NCBI GenBank assembly: GCA_023055355.1
Contig: JALJCS010000001.1
Span: forward strand, 24,055,881-24,119,880
Direction: 5' to 3'
DNA from: Agelaius tricolor
Lineage: Eukaryota > Chordata > Aves > Passeriformes > Icteridae
DNA length: 64,000 bases
Position 1 is the first letter of the stretch. Each line of letters begins with the position of its first letter. The translations under genes were made by a program, and so were the position numbers. The notes under the pieces are model-generated. The model had not been told where the DNA came from. It did no database searches and saw only the letters and a program-made list of their open reading frames with translations. Below, piece after piece: positions 1 through 12,399 of the stretch.

Positions 1-2860
1 ATTTCAGGACCTTTTTATTGCAGGGGTGGGTTTGATAGCTGTCAGTGTACAGGAAAATAGCACATCTGGAATCTTACTGTGTACTTGTGCTGGCTGGTAT
101 AACTCAACCTGTGTGTCAGATTTTTTTTTAATAGCCAAGATTTATTTGGTTTCTATTAATTTTTTAAAAGTCTTTGGTAAGTATGCTTATTAAGTACTAA
201 ATTTTTACCCTCCACAAATTAAAAGCTATATTTTAGTAGTGAGCAGTTTCCTCTAGAGAATAGGAGGAAAGCCAGAAATACACATTAGTAATGTAGGGAG
301 TTATTTGATTACAAATGTACCCCAGCAGCTTCTCAGGGATGACTATTTTGCAGTTTGTTTAATGAAAGTTGCATTTTTCTTGTGACTTTTCTATCTAGTT
401 ATGAGAAGTCTAAAAGGAGAGATTAATCAACTAGTAGGCTCTTACTGCTGTTATATCAAGAGCTATTTTCCTATTAGGAAATTGTATATGTCTAGGAAAT
501 TTTAACTGTTGTTTAATAAACCCTTGGGTTTGCTTGTAAAACATGAAACTTCAGTAAAGAAGAGGCTTTTTTTCTAAGCAATGTCTTGGAGAAAATTGAG
601 CAGTCATCTCTATATCAAGAACTTCAGTGTTGTTTTTACATGTTTTACATGTAACCATAATATTAATTAAATAAGTGACTTTGTAATCATTCTTCAGTTA
701 AGAGCAAGAACAGAGCAATAAACATCTTTTGATGGTCCCCCACAGCCTGAGATTTATTGTCTAGTTAAAATTTTAATAGTGCAGTTCCAGGACTTTTATA
801 CTTCAGTTGCTCTAGAGAATTGTACAGCTGAAATATTTAATATATATTCATATATTCAAATCATGGTCTAAAATCAACAATGACCTGGATGGTGTGTGTC
901 TTGGATGGTCCTAAAAATCTCCAAAAATTGAACTGCACATGAGTTATTAATGTTTTGGTGGCATTATTTTAGTTCTGTTCTGCTTGGCAAACCCACAATA
1001 TTTTGAAGTTCTTGCAGGTTAGAGTTACCAGGGGAAACTGTAATTCCTCAATGGGAACAGAGCCAGAAGGGGATAAATTTTAATCACATTCTATTATCTT
1101 CAAGATGGCAGTGTTTTTGAAGCAAATTATATACTATTTATTCCATTTATATACAGTATAGATGGACATGCATTTAAATGTCATTCTAGTGTGCAAATGA
1201 CTCGTTATAAAAGTTATAATAAAGGACCCCTAGAATGACACTACAATGTGCCCCAAAAAGTCCAGCTAGTTCATTTTGGCTGAGGTAGAGGAAAAAAAAT
1301 GTGCATCTTTCTGGGGCAGAGTCACCCATAGGAACAATCATTCATCAAGTAGTCATAATCTTGACACAGCAGAGTGTCCATCAGTTTTATTTTCACCAAA
1401 GTCAAGTGAAATATTTGCGCATAAGAAATTTGAGAATTTGGTGTGATACACTAAATTTGCTCCCAAACATGCCAGTATTTTCAGTTTCTTAAAGGGTTTA
1501 GAGCAGGGTTCAGTAGTGACTTCTCAGATAATTATTTATGTCTTAGAAAATGTACTATGTGTACTTCCCAGTACTTTAGAAAGTATTATGCATGAGAACA
1601 AAATGTACTTGTTGGAATATATGAGCAAAGCATATGTCATAATGCAGTAGCCTGGCTTTTGCTTTTCTTTTTAAACAACACTTTTCAGAAAATACTTGAT
1701 TTTAGAATGTTGTGATCCATGGGTGGTCAGTGGGAGATATTCTGGGCATTTTTTTTTGAACTTGAATGATTCTGGCTTTTACTGGGCTCTTTCCTGGGCT
1801 CTTGCCCTGGATTCCGACCTTGTATTCCTGATTAGTCTTAAGAGGTGTAAAGCCAGGGACAGAAATTATTGATTAGCAAAGTCAGCTTTGCCAGACAAGA
1901 TCCCTCTCATTTTAAGTCTCTAACCCAGCTGAGGAAGCTGTGAAGTTACTGAGAGCCTTGTGGACTTTGTAAGGACAGGAGTCTGCAGTTAGAAATTATT
2001 GAGAGGTATCACTTCATCTTGTCTTGTGTAACAAAACACATCTCTGATTTTGACAAGTAACACCAATTTGAAGTTGTGCATGAGCAGACAATTAATATTA
2101 AAGGTATGAAAATGTCCTTACAAGACTGCAGCTCTTGCATAGATTCCTGAATTTCAAGAGAGAGGACAGATCCTATCAGTGACCCTTAAGCATTTCTGCC
2201 AGCTATTCTCACATCAAGCTTACAGATCTGAATTAAACCAAACCTTTTTTTTTTTTAAGAAGACATTTGGTTTTGCTATTAAGTTTTCAAGTGACAGGGA
2301 ATACATTATGTCAAGTAGACTATTTTAGTGCTAATTTACCTATCTAGTAAAAATTCACATTATTTTCAGTCTGATTTTTTTGCTCTATCCATTGGACATT
2401 TTAATATCCCTGTCTCCAAGCTCAAAGCAGACTTGATGATTTATAAGATGGGAAATATTTTTGGCATGGATGAGCTCATAAAATATGATCAAGTCAAGCA
2501 TTCAAAATTACCTTGGATAAGTTGGCATCTATAGAGTCTTTCAGAAAAAGACAGGATTTCCAGCCACAGCCCCTTTCCTGTAACCCTTTTCTGAGCTATT
2601 CCCAGTTTCTGAACATCCCTTTCGAGTAAAAGTCAGCTGGAGAGCACTCAGAGCCCAGAGATTCAGCTTGTCTCATGCTCTTTTATTACTCAAAGTAATT
2701 TACCCTGTGATCCTTAGACGCTTGTAGTAAAAACCAATTTTTCTTTAAAAAACCTTACAGAGCTCTCTTTCAGGATGGTAATTCTCATCATTTCAGCTGT
2801 CACACCATATTTACTGCTGTCACTGTTTTCTGTAAAAATAATGAAGTGAAACAATGCCCA
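1..2860. other. AT-rich non-coding DNA, no gene seen
   Basis: All reading frames here are short (under 70 codons) and show no recognisable domain. The base composition is AT-rich with homopolymer runs of T and A. No CpG cluster, repeat family or RNA gene was recognised, apart from a short inverted repeat near 1.2 kb. It is probably intronic or intergenic. Confidence 0.6.
1179..1240. repeat. Inverted repeat, 11-bp arms
   Basis: The arm TGTCATTCTAG at 1179-1189 is matched by its exact reverse complement CTAGAATGACA at 1230-1240, with a loop of 40 bases. The loop itself holds two TTATAA words. It could form a weak hairpin in RNA. Nothing else suggests a microRNA, and an 11-bp inverted repeat at this distance can arise by chance. 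Confidence 0.4.
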
Positions 2861-2908
2861 CAATTGTTAACATCATCCTGGGTATGAAATGTTCATGTTT
2901 CCTGGCAG

Positions 2909-2992
2909 ATCCTAAACCAGAGAGAAGCAAACTGCGGAGAAAACCTTTGGCAACCCCGAAAACCATGAGCAGAAAGTTGCAGCCTAGAGCCA
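2909..2992 (+). other. Candidate coding exon, 84 nt, symmetric phase
   Basis: Seen: a pyrimidine-containing acceptor (TTTCCTGGCAG) ends at 2908 and a good donor (CCA|GTAAGAGG) begins at 2993. The 84 nt between them are open. In the frame with two leading bases they read PKPERSKLRRKPLATPKT..., a basic, Pro/Lys/Arg-rich stretch that looks more coding-like than its surroundings. A branch-point-like word (TTAAC) lies upstream of the acceptor. The frame continues past the donor to a TAG at 3004-3006, so it could instead end a terminal exon. The segment starts and ends in the same codon phase, as cassette exons often do. I do not recognise the protein. It may be a pseudo-exon or a non-coding RNA exon. 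Confidence 0.25.
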
Positions 2993-3006
2993 GTAAGAGG
3001 AGATAG

Positions 3007-4055
3007 AATGTGAGGATGACAAATGGGAGTTTGGTGAGTGACACCTCAGGGGATGGCTCTGAAAATCTCTTGGGTAGGGTGGGATTTCCCCGTGTCCCAG
3101 CATGGAAAGTTTGAGTGCAAGGGCCTGCTTGGCAAAATACAGTTGGGAGAAGGAACATTTTCAACCCCTTCTCGGATGCACCAGGGTTTCTGCTTCTGAA
3201 GACAACATAAGAAACCCTACAACAGCCTTGGCTGTCACCATATTAGCTCTGCCACGACCTGGTAGATATTGGGCATTGTCCTGTTGGTGTTAGCTCTCAT
3301 CATGCTTGAAGACTTTTAGTACTTTTAGTATTCACAGTACCTCCATTATTGTACATCTTTATTAAATTTTATATTCCGTAGAAATATCTTCACATTTGTT
3401 GTTTACAGGGACTTTTTTTGCCTGTTTGGAGTAAGTGATCTTTGCAGCCCTGGACCTTAAGAGACTGAGGAAGCAGGAGTTGGTGTGAAATGCCTTGAGG
3501 GTTTTGATCCAAACTGAGCTGCAGGGCTCTGTGGGTAGAGGATATTCCTTTGTGAATGGACTGTAGGAGGTCTAGAGACATGAGAGTAAAAAGACTGCTC
3601 CTCTCAGATTTCAGAGCACCACACTTTAGTTATAGTTAAAGATAGTTTTTATAATAACTATAATAACTCATTTTCCCTTTGCTGGCTTCATTATTTTCTC
3701 AAATCCCCCACATTTTTGACTTTCCCAGGACTTCCCACTCAGGTGTACCCACAGCTAAATGTGTGGGAGAAGAAGGGGAAGCCAGAATGGCTCTGTTATT
3801 GCAAAGGTGAATATTCTAAAATATACCAAAAACCCAAACAAAAAAGAGAAAACTCCAGTGTAAAAATTGTAGTGATGGGAGTGTTCTGAGCTTGTAAGCA
3901 AATGTGCAGATTGCTGCCAGAAGGGGGTAATTGTACAAATGCCTCTAATAAGCTGTAGAGTTTAATTACTTGAGTAGAAATTTGAAAGCTGAAATAAATA
4001 TTTTCTTCCAGAAAATATCAGTTTATGACATTCAAAGCTGGAAAGTACCATCCCT
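3007..4055. other. Unique non-coding DNA, nothing recognised
   Basis: No repeat family, RNA gene or convincing open frame was seen. The 114-codon minus-strand frame overlapping 2820-3164 has no family resemblance and only a short leucine-rich run, so it is treated as chance. Confidence 0.5.
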
Positions 4056-4165
4056 GGTTTATAAAAGTGAAATTAAATTCAGAGATGATTACGTGATTTG
4101 CCTAAGACTTTAGAGAAGTGTGGAAGAGAACTCAAGTGTGACAACCAAGTGTGACTCCAAGTTCC
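4056..4165 (-). mobile_element. MIR-like SINE relic, antisense
   Basis: Seen: the segment contains, in order, GTGAAATTAAATTCAGAGA, TTACGTGATTTGCCTAAGA, and then AAGTG, GGAAGAGAACTCAAG and GACTCCAA blocks. Known: the reverse complement of the MIR core has the same order of blocks (GAAACTGAGGCTCAGAGAG, AAGTAACTTGCCCAAGGTCA, AGTGGCAGAGC, GATTCGAACCCAGG, CTGGCTCCA). The match is diverged, as expected for a SINE family that spread in early amniotes. The segment overlaps a 104-codon frame starting at 4120, which is therefore probably spurious. Confidence 0.6.
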
Positions 4166-4976
4166 AAGGAGAAGTGATGCCTCCAATGTATTTAGACAGT
4201 CAGTTTAGCTCCTTGATGCCTATGAGCCCTGCACTTCCGCACTTAGTGGCTGTGAAACACATCCACTCAAAATGTCAACATTTCTTGTGTGTTCACTTTT
4301 CATGGGTGCAAATGGAAACACCAGATGGAACCCAAAATTTAGCTGACCCTGGATACATTATGACTGTCTCAGGCATTTTTTTCTTAGGAGGACATAGATC
4401 TACTGATACTTCTCTTAGCAGAAAGGGTCACTGAAAGACTTCAAACTGATGGTGCTTTTCTAACTGCTCTGAGAAAATTGGCTGCGCTAAAATTCTTCCT
4501 GACTTGTGTTACCACAAAAATTGTAAAAAGAGTTTTACAAGCTGTTGTGCTTTACTGCAAAACAAACACATTAAAAACATTTAATGACCATTGCTTCTTG
4601 CATCTTCCTGTTAATTCAAGTAATTTAGCCCTATAAAGGAACTGAGAGCTGTTTGGCTGGAGCAGCTTGAGGTGTTTATTAATATTTGTTGGTCGTGCTG
4701 TACTTGCAATGTGAGCTTAGACAGGAATGTACAGCTCTCAGCACTGTGCTGGCAAGAGAAGTTAACTTTGCATTTGCACAAGCACATAGGAAACAAAACA
4801 GTTATGATACAGTGAACACAGTCAAGTTTTTTCTACTGGATCATTAACTGGAATTTCATATTCTGGGGATGTTCATCCTCAGACCCTGAGCCTAAGGGAC
4901 CTCGCACCTCCACAGGCCTTCCAAAGCTGTGTGATAGGTGCCTCATTAGAGGGTGATTTGTGGCGCTATGGATACG

Positions 4977-5098
4977 TAATTGGAGTGTGATTGGAGTGTG
5001 ATTGGGCACTGATGAGAACAAGGTGGGTGTTGGATGGGTGCAGGATGTGTGTGGGATGGGTGCAGGATGTGTGTGGGATGGGCGTGTGATGGATGAGG
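4977..5098. repeat. Two small tandem repeats (11-bp and 22-bp units)
   Basis: Two copies of an 11-bp unit (ATTGGAGTGTG) lie at about 4979-5000. They are followed at about 5032-5086 by roughly 2.5 copies of a 22-bp G/T-rich unit built on CAGGATGTGTGTGGGATGGG. The minus-strand frames here encode His/Pro/Thr-rich peptides that are only translations of the repeat. Confidence 0.75.
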
Positions 5099-5504
5099 GA
5101 TGGCCACTGGTTCCAATTAAAGCTCAAGTGCAGCTGCAAAATTCCAACGGCACCCACATCTTAGGCACAGCTTTCCTGCTCTCTTCCCGTATCACCAGGT
5201 TAATTCACAGTATGTGCAACTGATTTGGCAGATATATGGATTCCAGAATAACTTGGCACCAGCTGTACATATTATTGGCAATTTTTCAAACCTCTCCATT
5301 TGTGTGGATCTCAAAGCCGGTCTCGCTTCATTTGTAAGTGCGGTAATTTGCCCAAGTCATGCATGTTGCCCCGTAATAAAGTTATTTCTCCAATAAGTTC
5401 AGACCTGTTGGACAACTTTGTGCTGGAATTAATTATGTTTCCTGACATCCACTGAGGAGTGACTCCCAATTTGCATATGCTTGCTTTGAGTCATAATTCC
5501 AGAC

Positions 5505-5555
5505 CTGATCTTGTTCTGTATATTCTGTCAACTGATCTTGTTCTGTATATTCTGT
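5505..5555. repeat. Tandem duplication, 24 bp, two copies
   Basis: A 24-base block beginning CTGATCTTGTTCTGTATATT at 5505-5528 is repeated exactly at 5532-5555, separated by three bases. The perfect identity suggests a recent replication-slippage event. Confidence 0.85.
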
Positions 5556-6690
5556 GTAGTCACACTTTACAGTAATGTGGTTTTTCATAAGTCATGTAAG
5601 TTATGCATTTTATCATCTGTAGTTTCTTTGTGTCAGAATATTTGTGCTTCTTTTTTATATCCCGGATACAAATGAAATCCAAAGGTTCAATTAGTGAGGC
5701 TTTATGAATACTGCTGAAAGTTTTCTACTGTGGGGCTTTAAAATACACTAAAAGAACACAGTATTTCATGTTTTGAAGTTCTGCTCTAGTGGAGGAGAAA
5801 AACGATGAAACTGGAGAGAAAGAAAATGGCTAATGGTGAGAGAAATGTGAAGACATGGTACAAAGGAGGCTGGGGCATCAATTTCTTTTCTCTCAGCTCT
5901 TGCACAGGGCTTGCACCCAGTTCTACATGCTACAGATATGTTTGGTATGTTAGTGAGGAAAAAAGAAAAAGTTGGGCATAAATTTTAGGCTGTGTTTCTG
6001 CATGGTGCCCATTTCTCTTTTATTCTCCTCAGCATCAACCATATCAGCCAGTATTTACTTTGATAATTCTACTTTCTTCTGTTATTAATGACCAGGCTGG
6101 GTGCAGTTCAGGCTGGAATATCAGGTAGAAGCAGGAGACGTGAATCTAAATTTAACCATCACATGATACCTTCTGGTGGCCTAGATTTATTAGGGAAAAA
6201 ATGGCGCTCCTATATTGAGGCTAAATAGTTCTGCAGGTGATATTGCTGGAGCAATAACACACCATCTAATTCACTGATGTGCCTTCTGATAGAAGTGTGA
6301 TGTGCCAGCTGGATAGATTCCTGCTAGGAGTAGCTATAAACCTTTTTATTAAACATGATTCAGCTTTTCTTTACTTCCCTCTCCCCTCTAGTTCTCAGAA
6401 TTGCAGTTTTTATCCTTTTTATTGGGTAGGAAAAATAAGGCAAAGAATGAAAGATTTCATCTGGAGTATGAACCTCTTTCCTCAGACCTCCTAAATGGAA
6501 ATAGTTCCTGGAAAGTCTGGACAGTTCCTTTGTTTCCCTTAATAATTGCAAGCACTAAACCACCACAGCAGAAGAGAGATTTGTATTGCCATACACTAGT
6601 TAGTGATTTTATGTCCATTTTGACTTCTCCCTGTCTCTTTCCCTTGTCTTCTAGTGCACAGCTTGTGGAAATATGTAACATTTCTGTAGT
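5556..6690. other. Unique non-coding DNA, nothing recognised
   Basis: Unique AT-rich sequence. The 122-codon frame at 6401-6769 runs into the MIR-like segment and has no recognisable domain. No RNA gene or tandem repeat was seen. Confidence 0.5.
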
Positions 6691-6694
6691 GCAG

Positions 6695-6880
6695 CAGAGT
6701 GGGAGGCAGAAAATCTGGATCTTATTACCAGTTTGGCCATGGTCTTCCTATGTGAACATGGGTAAGTAATTTATTTCTGCACTCATAATACAGCCGTGCT
6801 AATCACCTACTTCACAGGGTGAAGGTGGCTGATCTGTAGCATTCTTGAAATGTTTAAGCAGTTAAGATGGGACTCCCAAA
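6695..6880 (+). mobile_element. Possible MIR-like SINE relic, sense
   Basis: Block order resembles the sense MIR core: GGAGGCAGAAAATCTGGAT, then a GTGAACATGGGTAAGTAATT block (MIR has GTGACCTTGGGCAAGTTACTT), then CACCTACTTCACAGGGTG (MIR has TACCTACCTCATAGGGTTG). Divergence is high and the ends are uncertain. A MIR origin would also explain the GTAAGT word at 6762, which otherwise looks like a splice donor. Confidence 0.4.
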
Positions 6881-6916
6881 GTATGTAAATTATGTCTTTG
6901 TACTGTGTTTGGCTAG

Positions 6917-7052
6917 TTTGGATACTTCTGGGCAACCTGAAGCTTCTCTGTGAGACAGAACAAGTGGCTACAGCTGCTCACGCTCATACCACCCAGATGT
7001 CCTGGGATGTGGCTGCACGGCAGCCCAGACCTGCTCTTCAACAGCTCCTCAG
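6917..7052 (+). other. Candidate exon, 136 nt, consensus donor
   Basis: Seen: a T-rich acceptor (TGTGTTTGGCTAG) ends at 6916 and a perfect consensus donor (CAG|GTGAGT) begins at 7053. One frame is open throughout (two leading bases, 44 codons, two trailing bases), reading LGNLKLLCETEQVATAAHAH and onward. The other two frames have early stops. There is no known domain and I do not recognise the product. The exon begins about 35 bases after the possible MIR relic. It may be a lncRNA exon or a chance splice pair. Confidence 0.25.
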
Positions 7053-10000
7053 GTGAGTCACCCTCATGTTCCACCCTGTAAAGATTTTGGTATGAAACAT
7101 GTAGGATTAGCAAAGTTGGCAATCACTCTTTTGTGAAAATAAAAGGAAAATACTCCGAGCTTTGGTGAGAAGAATGATCAGGGCAAAGCAGGCTGGGAGA
7201 GAGCAGGTGGCCCACTCCCTCCTGCCAGATGCAAGTTCATACCTGCATGTCTGTTTGAGCCATGCTTTCAAACATGCCACTGATGCACCAAGCTGGTACC
7301 AAAGTGCAAATATCAGGATTGATTCACATTATAATGTACCTTTCAGTCATCTTCTTGTTTTCCAAAATAAATAAACTGCATGGGTTAAAGAGTGCTGTCT
7401 TCCTCATGCATGTCAAAAATCTCTGGCTCACTCTGTTTGCTCAGTTCCTGTGATCCTATAAATTACGTGTACTGTGTTCATCTTGGACTCCTACAGCCTT
7501 ATTTTCCCACTTAGCTTGGCAATGTTAGAAGGGACATATTTTTCCTCCCCTTCCTTTTTGTTTTTCTGGCTGTGCATTTTATCTAACTGGGGCTGTAAAA
7601 TGATAGCACTCATTGTCAGTCTGGCACAAGCTTTGTGCTTTACTTGATAGTGGGCACTACTTACACCGGTGTGTAAATGCAGCAGAGAGTCCTGCTAACC
7701 TACTCCTTAGAGTGCAGCTTGTCTGTGCAGTGTGTGTAAGAAAAAGGCCCACACCTGGGGCCGACAGGGCTTGAGAATAGATCTGGCATAACAGAAGCTT
7801 TCCCTAGAAACTGAACTGCAAGAATGAGGAACCTCCAGGCTCACAGGCAGCAGCCGAGCATCGGGCTTGGATTCAAGCTCCATGCAAAGCTGATGGATGA
7901 CACAGTCTGGAAAAAAGGAAGAGGAGGGAAAGCTATCTCTTGGTGAACAGGCTATTCCACAGCTGATTCTGTTTTAGATTCCTGTCCAGCAAAGGCTCCT
8001 GTGTGCACTTTGTGCACTTACATAGTCCCACCAAGTCAGGTGTGACTTTGGGGCTGCCCAATTAATCTAATGTAAAATTATGTCTGAAGATTAGGTGACT
8101 TCCAGGACTGGTTCTCTACTGACCGTCTTTGGATCATTTAGAAAAAAAAATAAAAAATATGTTTTCAGAGCAATCAAGACACCAGGAGGAGCTCATAATA
8201 TGAAAAATTGACCTGTTTTTCCTCTAATTTTCTAAAATTAAAGAATCTCAAACATTTTATTACAGTTTTTTACTGCTAAGTCTTTCTTGCTAAACTACAC
8301 TGAAGAGTAAAACTTTTTGAAGGTGGAGGGGTGTATGAACAAGTTCTAAGGTCTTAAAATTGCATTAGTTGGTAGGGTGTAGGTGGTTTACCAGAGTTAC
8401 CAAACAATACTTCCATACAAACACAAGATGCAATTAAATGCATTCATCTTATTCATCAGGCTGGAATTGAATCAGCTTCCAGAATCTAACTGTGTTTGAT
8501 ATCTGCATATAAGATGAAATGATCTCGAAAAAGTTTGCCATGATATATATTTTTGTCTTTTCCCCTGTTTACTGGGAACTAAGGAAGCAAATCTAAGGAA
8601 GCAATTTAATCGGAATATGGGGGTAAGTGATGGGAATTTAAAGGAAAAGTAAGGGTTTTTAAGGTGTTTTCTTCTGCTGAAAATCATCTTAACTCCTCAT
8701 GCAAGACTTCTGCAACTTCTGCTTTTGCAAGTAGCATTGTGGGTCTTCATAGCTGGAAACCTGATATTGTCTGTGGCCTTCACGGGTGAGAGAGCGAGTA
8801 TGACATGCTCACCTTCTATCGATTTTCCAGATCCAAGGATGCTAATATTTTTCATATGCAATCACACTGGTGTTTACATTATTTTGGGATTTGAAGTCTG
8901 TTTTGATGCTTTATGAAGTCTGACATTGCCTGAATAAACAAATTCTTAATAATTGATTAAAAGGCAGAGCTGTACCACTTAATCTGTCTGCGCAAGAGGC
9001 ATTTTTCCTCTGGGAAAGGACCAACCCAGCATTTAGTTAATCAAGTTTTAAAAGCTGTGAATTTAAGCTCTTTGGGATATATACATTACCAATTGCAGGA
9101 AGTTGGGAAATAAAAGGAACTTTTCAAATAAAAAGATGTCAATTTAATAGCGAAGGAGCGGGAAACAGATGTTTCACGCAAAGCGTAAGAGTTGTGTCAT
9201 TCCTTTAGGTTTTCAAAGTCACTTCTTGTCAGATGCATTGGTTAAGAGAGAAAATTAATGAGCTGTGTTAAGTTTTATTGCACAATCTTCTGATGTGGGA
9301 AAGCTTCCCTGCAGGAACAGCTCTGTGCATGGCTTAACTGATTTAGGCATGCCTGGTGCAGTATTCTCCAGAATGTGTTGGAGATCAAAGTAGGGAGAGT
9401 TATTCACGTTTTATGGGAAGGTAATTAAAAAAATATGGGGATTATTACATATAAATCATACTTGCATGAATTTGCTGGTAAAATAAAATTTAATAAACAC
9501 ATTTATAAAATGAGATCAGGAAAATATTTGGCCACATTTTTCACCATTGCAGATGCAAATCTGCCCCCTCAAGTCTACAGAGTTGACCTCTTTCTTCCAC
9601 TGCAGAGAATTTGGCCCAGTTGCATTCTAGTGGTGTTTTCATTTACTAAAAATAAAAAACCCAGCATATTGAGCACACAGAGCTCTCCAATAATGTAAAG
9701 ATGGGTACTTTGTACCAAACACAAAGTGCTCCCAGGTAGAGCAGTTGCAAGAATTCCCCAGGTTTCTGAGGTGATTTCATCTGAAAATTCATTCTCCTAG
9801 AAATTTGTGTGTCTCAAATGTGTTAGCATCTGTTACAGTGCAGACTCTAAGTGAAGAAAAGGTTTTGACTCCTTCTGGTTAAAGGAGTTAAAAAAACCCC
9901 AAACCTAGAAAACTGCAAGGACATTCTGTTCTCAGGGGAGTGCATACAAGCTCAGGAAAGATTGTGGCCCATCCTCTCTGGACATGTACTCTGGACAGGA

Positions 10001-12340
10001 GAAATGGATGCATACACTGTACTCCAAATCGGGCTCAAAAATCCCAGCCTAGAAAGAGGGAGAAATGATCCAGTTGTAAATGTTGAAGTACTGATCATGA
10101 AATGCAGAAAACATTTTTCTCTGGGTGGGAGAGAAATGAGGGTTATTGTGAAACTTCTGTTTAATGAGAGGAGAGCTTCCACATTTCTGTCACATAAATA
10201 TGCAGAAAGGATAAGCTTATAGCTTCAGCTGTCCTGAATTCAGTGATACCATATGATGACAAAACACACATGCACATGCCTGTGTAAATATATACACAGC
10301 TGAAGTCAAAACATATAACACTGTCAGGACTGAGCTTTCTCTCTTTAAGGATGTGCATATGCCCTCTTTAGTCTAATTGCGTTTATGACTCTTCATGCAT
10401 GTGTATATGCAAGAGATATAAAATACAAGCACAGTAGCTTTTGATGTGAAATAACATTTTCTTGTACCAGCTGCAGGTCCCTGAGAGACTAAATGTGAAG
10501 TTCACAGTGAAGACTCTGCAGCTGAAGCCCTGGCAACAGAATAAGTGGAACACACTTGACTGTCATTTTTCCAGTCTTTGCTGCAGTCCTAAGTTGCATT
10601 AATGGGAAGCTATTGACTGGCAATTCCATTCAGATGAAACACTTTTGACAAGGAAATCGTATGTGAAGTTTCAGGTGAAAATCTACCCATGCTTTGCTCT
10701 TCTGGATGATGAAATAATTTCCTGAAGAAGGGGAAGAAACCACCCCATAATATCAAAGTGTTTAAAGGTTCTTGATTGTGAAATGCTGAACACCTTGGTG
10801 TTTGGCATGGTGCTCTCCCACTCCCAATGCTTTTCAAAGAATCAATACAGGCTGCATCTAGTAATGACAATGAGTGTGTATCAGAGTATTAGAGTATATA
10901 CTGCCTGGAACTGTAAGCTGATGGGCAGACCTGAAAGTATTGCAGGACTAAGTTTTATCTGCATGCTCCATAAGCATGCAGAGCTGTTAATCACATGTGC
11001 ACAGTCTTGAAGACAAGGACCAGAAAACTCACTGAGATTTTGAAACAACAATAATGTAAAGCCTGTTGCAAGATTTAATATAAAATCTGAACAGTATTCT
11101 GTGATGTATCTGGTTCTTGTTTGATGTACTTCTACTGCCACAGTTAATATAGTGTTTGCAGTGCACACATAAAGCAGATATGCCCAGATTCCTCTCTAAA
11201 AGAATTAAATTATTTTATAGTCATGCAGGCTATCTTTTCTGTTATTTCTTTCCCACAATTTCTGTAGGCTTTATTTAGTTATGTAAGTTGTTCTTAACAG
11301 CTTTCAACATAATTTGCTTATTTGCTTTAATGTAATGGTAGTGACACATGGTTATAGAGAAGGCTATAAAGATTCTTCTAAAAAATGTCTGAGTAAGAGG
11401 GAAGTCCCTCTTTCTTGGGGCTTTCCAAAGTCTGAGAGAAAATAATCCAATGAGCTATTCAGAGACCAGCTTTTCTATTCTCAGGTGGTAATGATTGTGT
11501 ATTTTACTACAGCAGAAAAAAATCACCCTCCAACACACCATCAGTCAAAGCTTTCAAAATATTTCAGCCTCCCAAAAGTAGAACTGAAGTACCTAAGCTC
11601 TCCTAAAGGCTGGTGCCAGTCCTTCAGACATGAAGTTTAATTTCAGCCTTACTTATTCTGTATGCTTGAAAACATCAGTGAGCTGAGGATTTTCTTGTTT
11701 TGCTGCAGACATGCTGATGCAGGCATGCATGTTTCATGCAAGATCTGCAGAAAGAGAGGAACATACCAAGCCTATTGCACAGGCTGGCTAAGGTCACTCT
11801 GACTCGAGTGCTCCCAAGGTATTCCCTTCTTCCCAAAATCAACCTGAACCCTCACCTCAGTTGTGTTAAGGTCAAGGGCTGGCCAAAGCTGACTCCAAGC
11901 CTTCAAATACTTCACATCATTATTTCACCCTTTGTAGAATGGCATTGTCATTGGAAAAATCCTTGAAATTCTTATCTAGAAGCTGCTTTAAATATTGGAA
12001 TGTTATTACTATTAGGTTACTGTGGAACAAGAAAAAAATTGCCCTGAACTTTTCTCAACTGTGTTTATGACTAGGAGGCAGCCTACACGAATCTGTATCT
12101 AAACAGATTCATGGGCACTGTGTTTCTCAAGGCCAAAACTCATTTTAGAGCCTCACTAGGTTGACTTCAAACATTTCCATCTTCCCTGCTTGGAACAGCT
12201 GGTTACCAGCCTAACTGCAAGAATTAAGCCATTTATGGACAGAATTTTGTGTGCTAACACTAGTGTCAGCAGGAGAATGATCACTGGAAGTGATGCTAAC
12301 TGTCAAAAATGTAATTGCTCTCCAGTAACAGTGACAAAAG
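7053..12340. other. Long non-coding stretch with no recognised gene
   Basis: About 5 kb of unique, AT-rich sequence. Frames are all below 100 codons and without domains. A short segment around 9150-9190 retains clustered CpGs in otherwise AT-rich DNA (see findings). No transposon family was recognised. Confidence 0.5.
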
Positions 12341-12348
12341 GCTTTAAA

Positions 12349-12399
12349 GGGGAAGCAGGACCCTATAAAACCTGCTTCTTCTGATCCTAAAAGGATCAG
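12349..12399. repeat. Two adjacent short hairpins
   Basis: The first hairpin pairs GAAGCAGG (12352-12359) with CCTGCTTC (12371-12378) around an 11-base loop, and can be lengthened by two G:U pairs and one G:C. Directly after it, CTGATCCT (12381-12388) pairs perfectly with AGGATCAG (12392-12399) around a 3-base loop. No terminator meaning is implied in a vertebrate. They may be structural or chance. Confidence 0.6.

Noticed and set aside
4120..4434. 104-codon + frame
   Set aside because: Its first part overlaps the MIR-like relic and the rest has no recognisable features.
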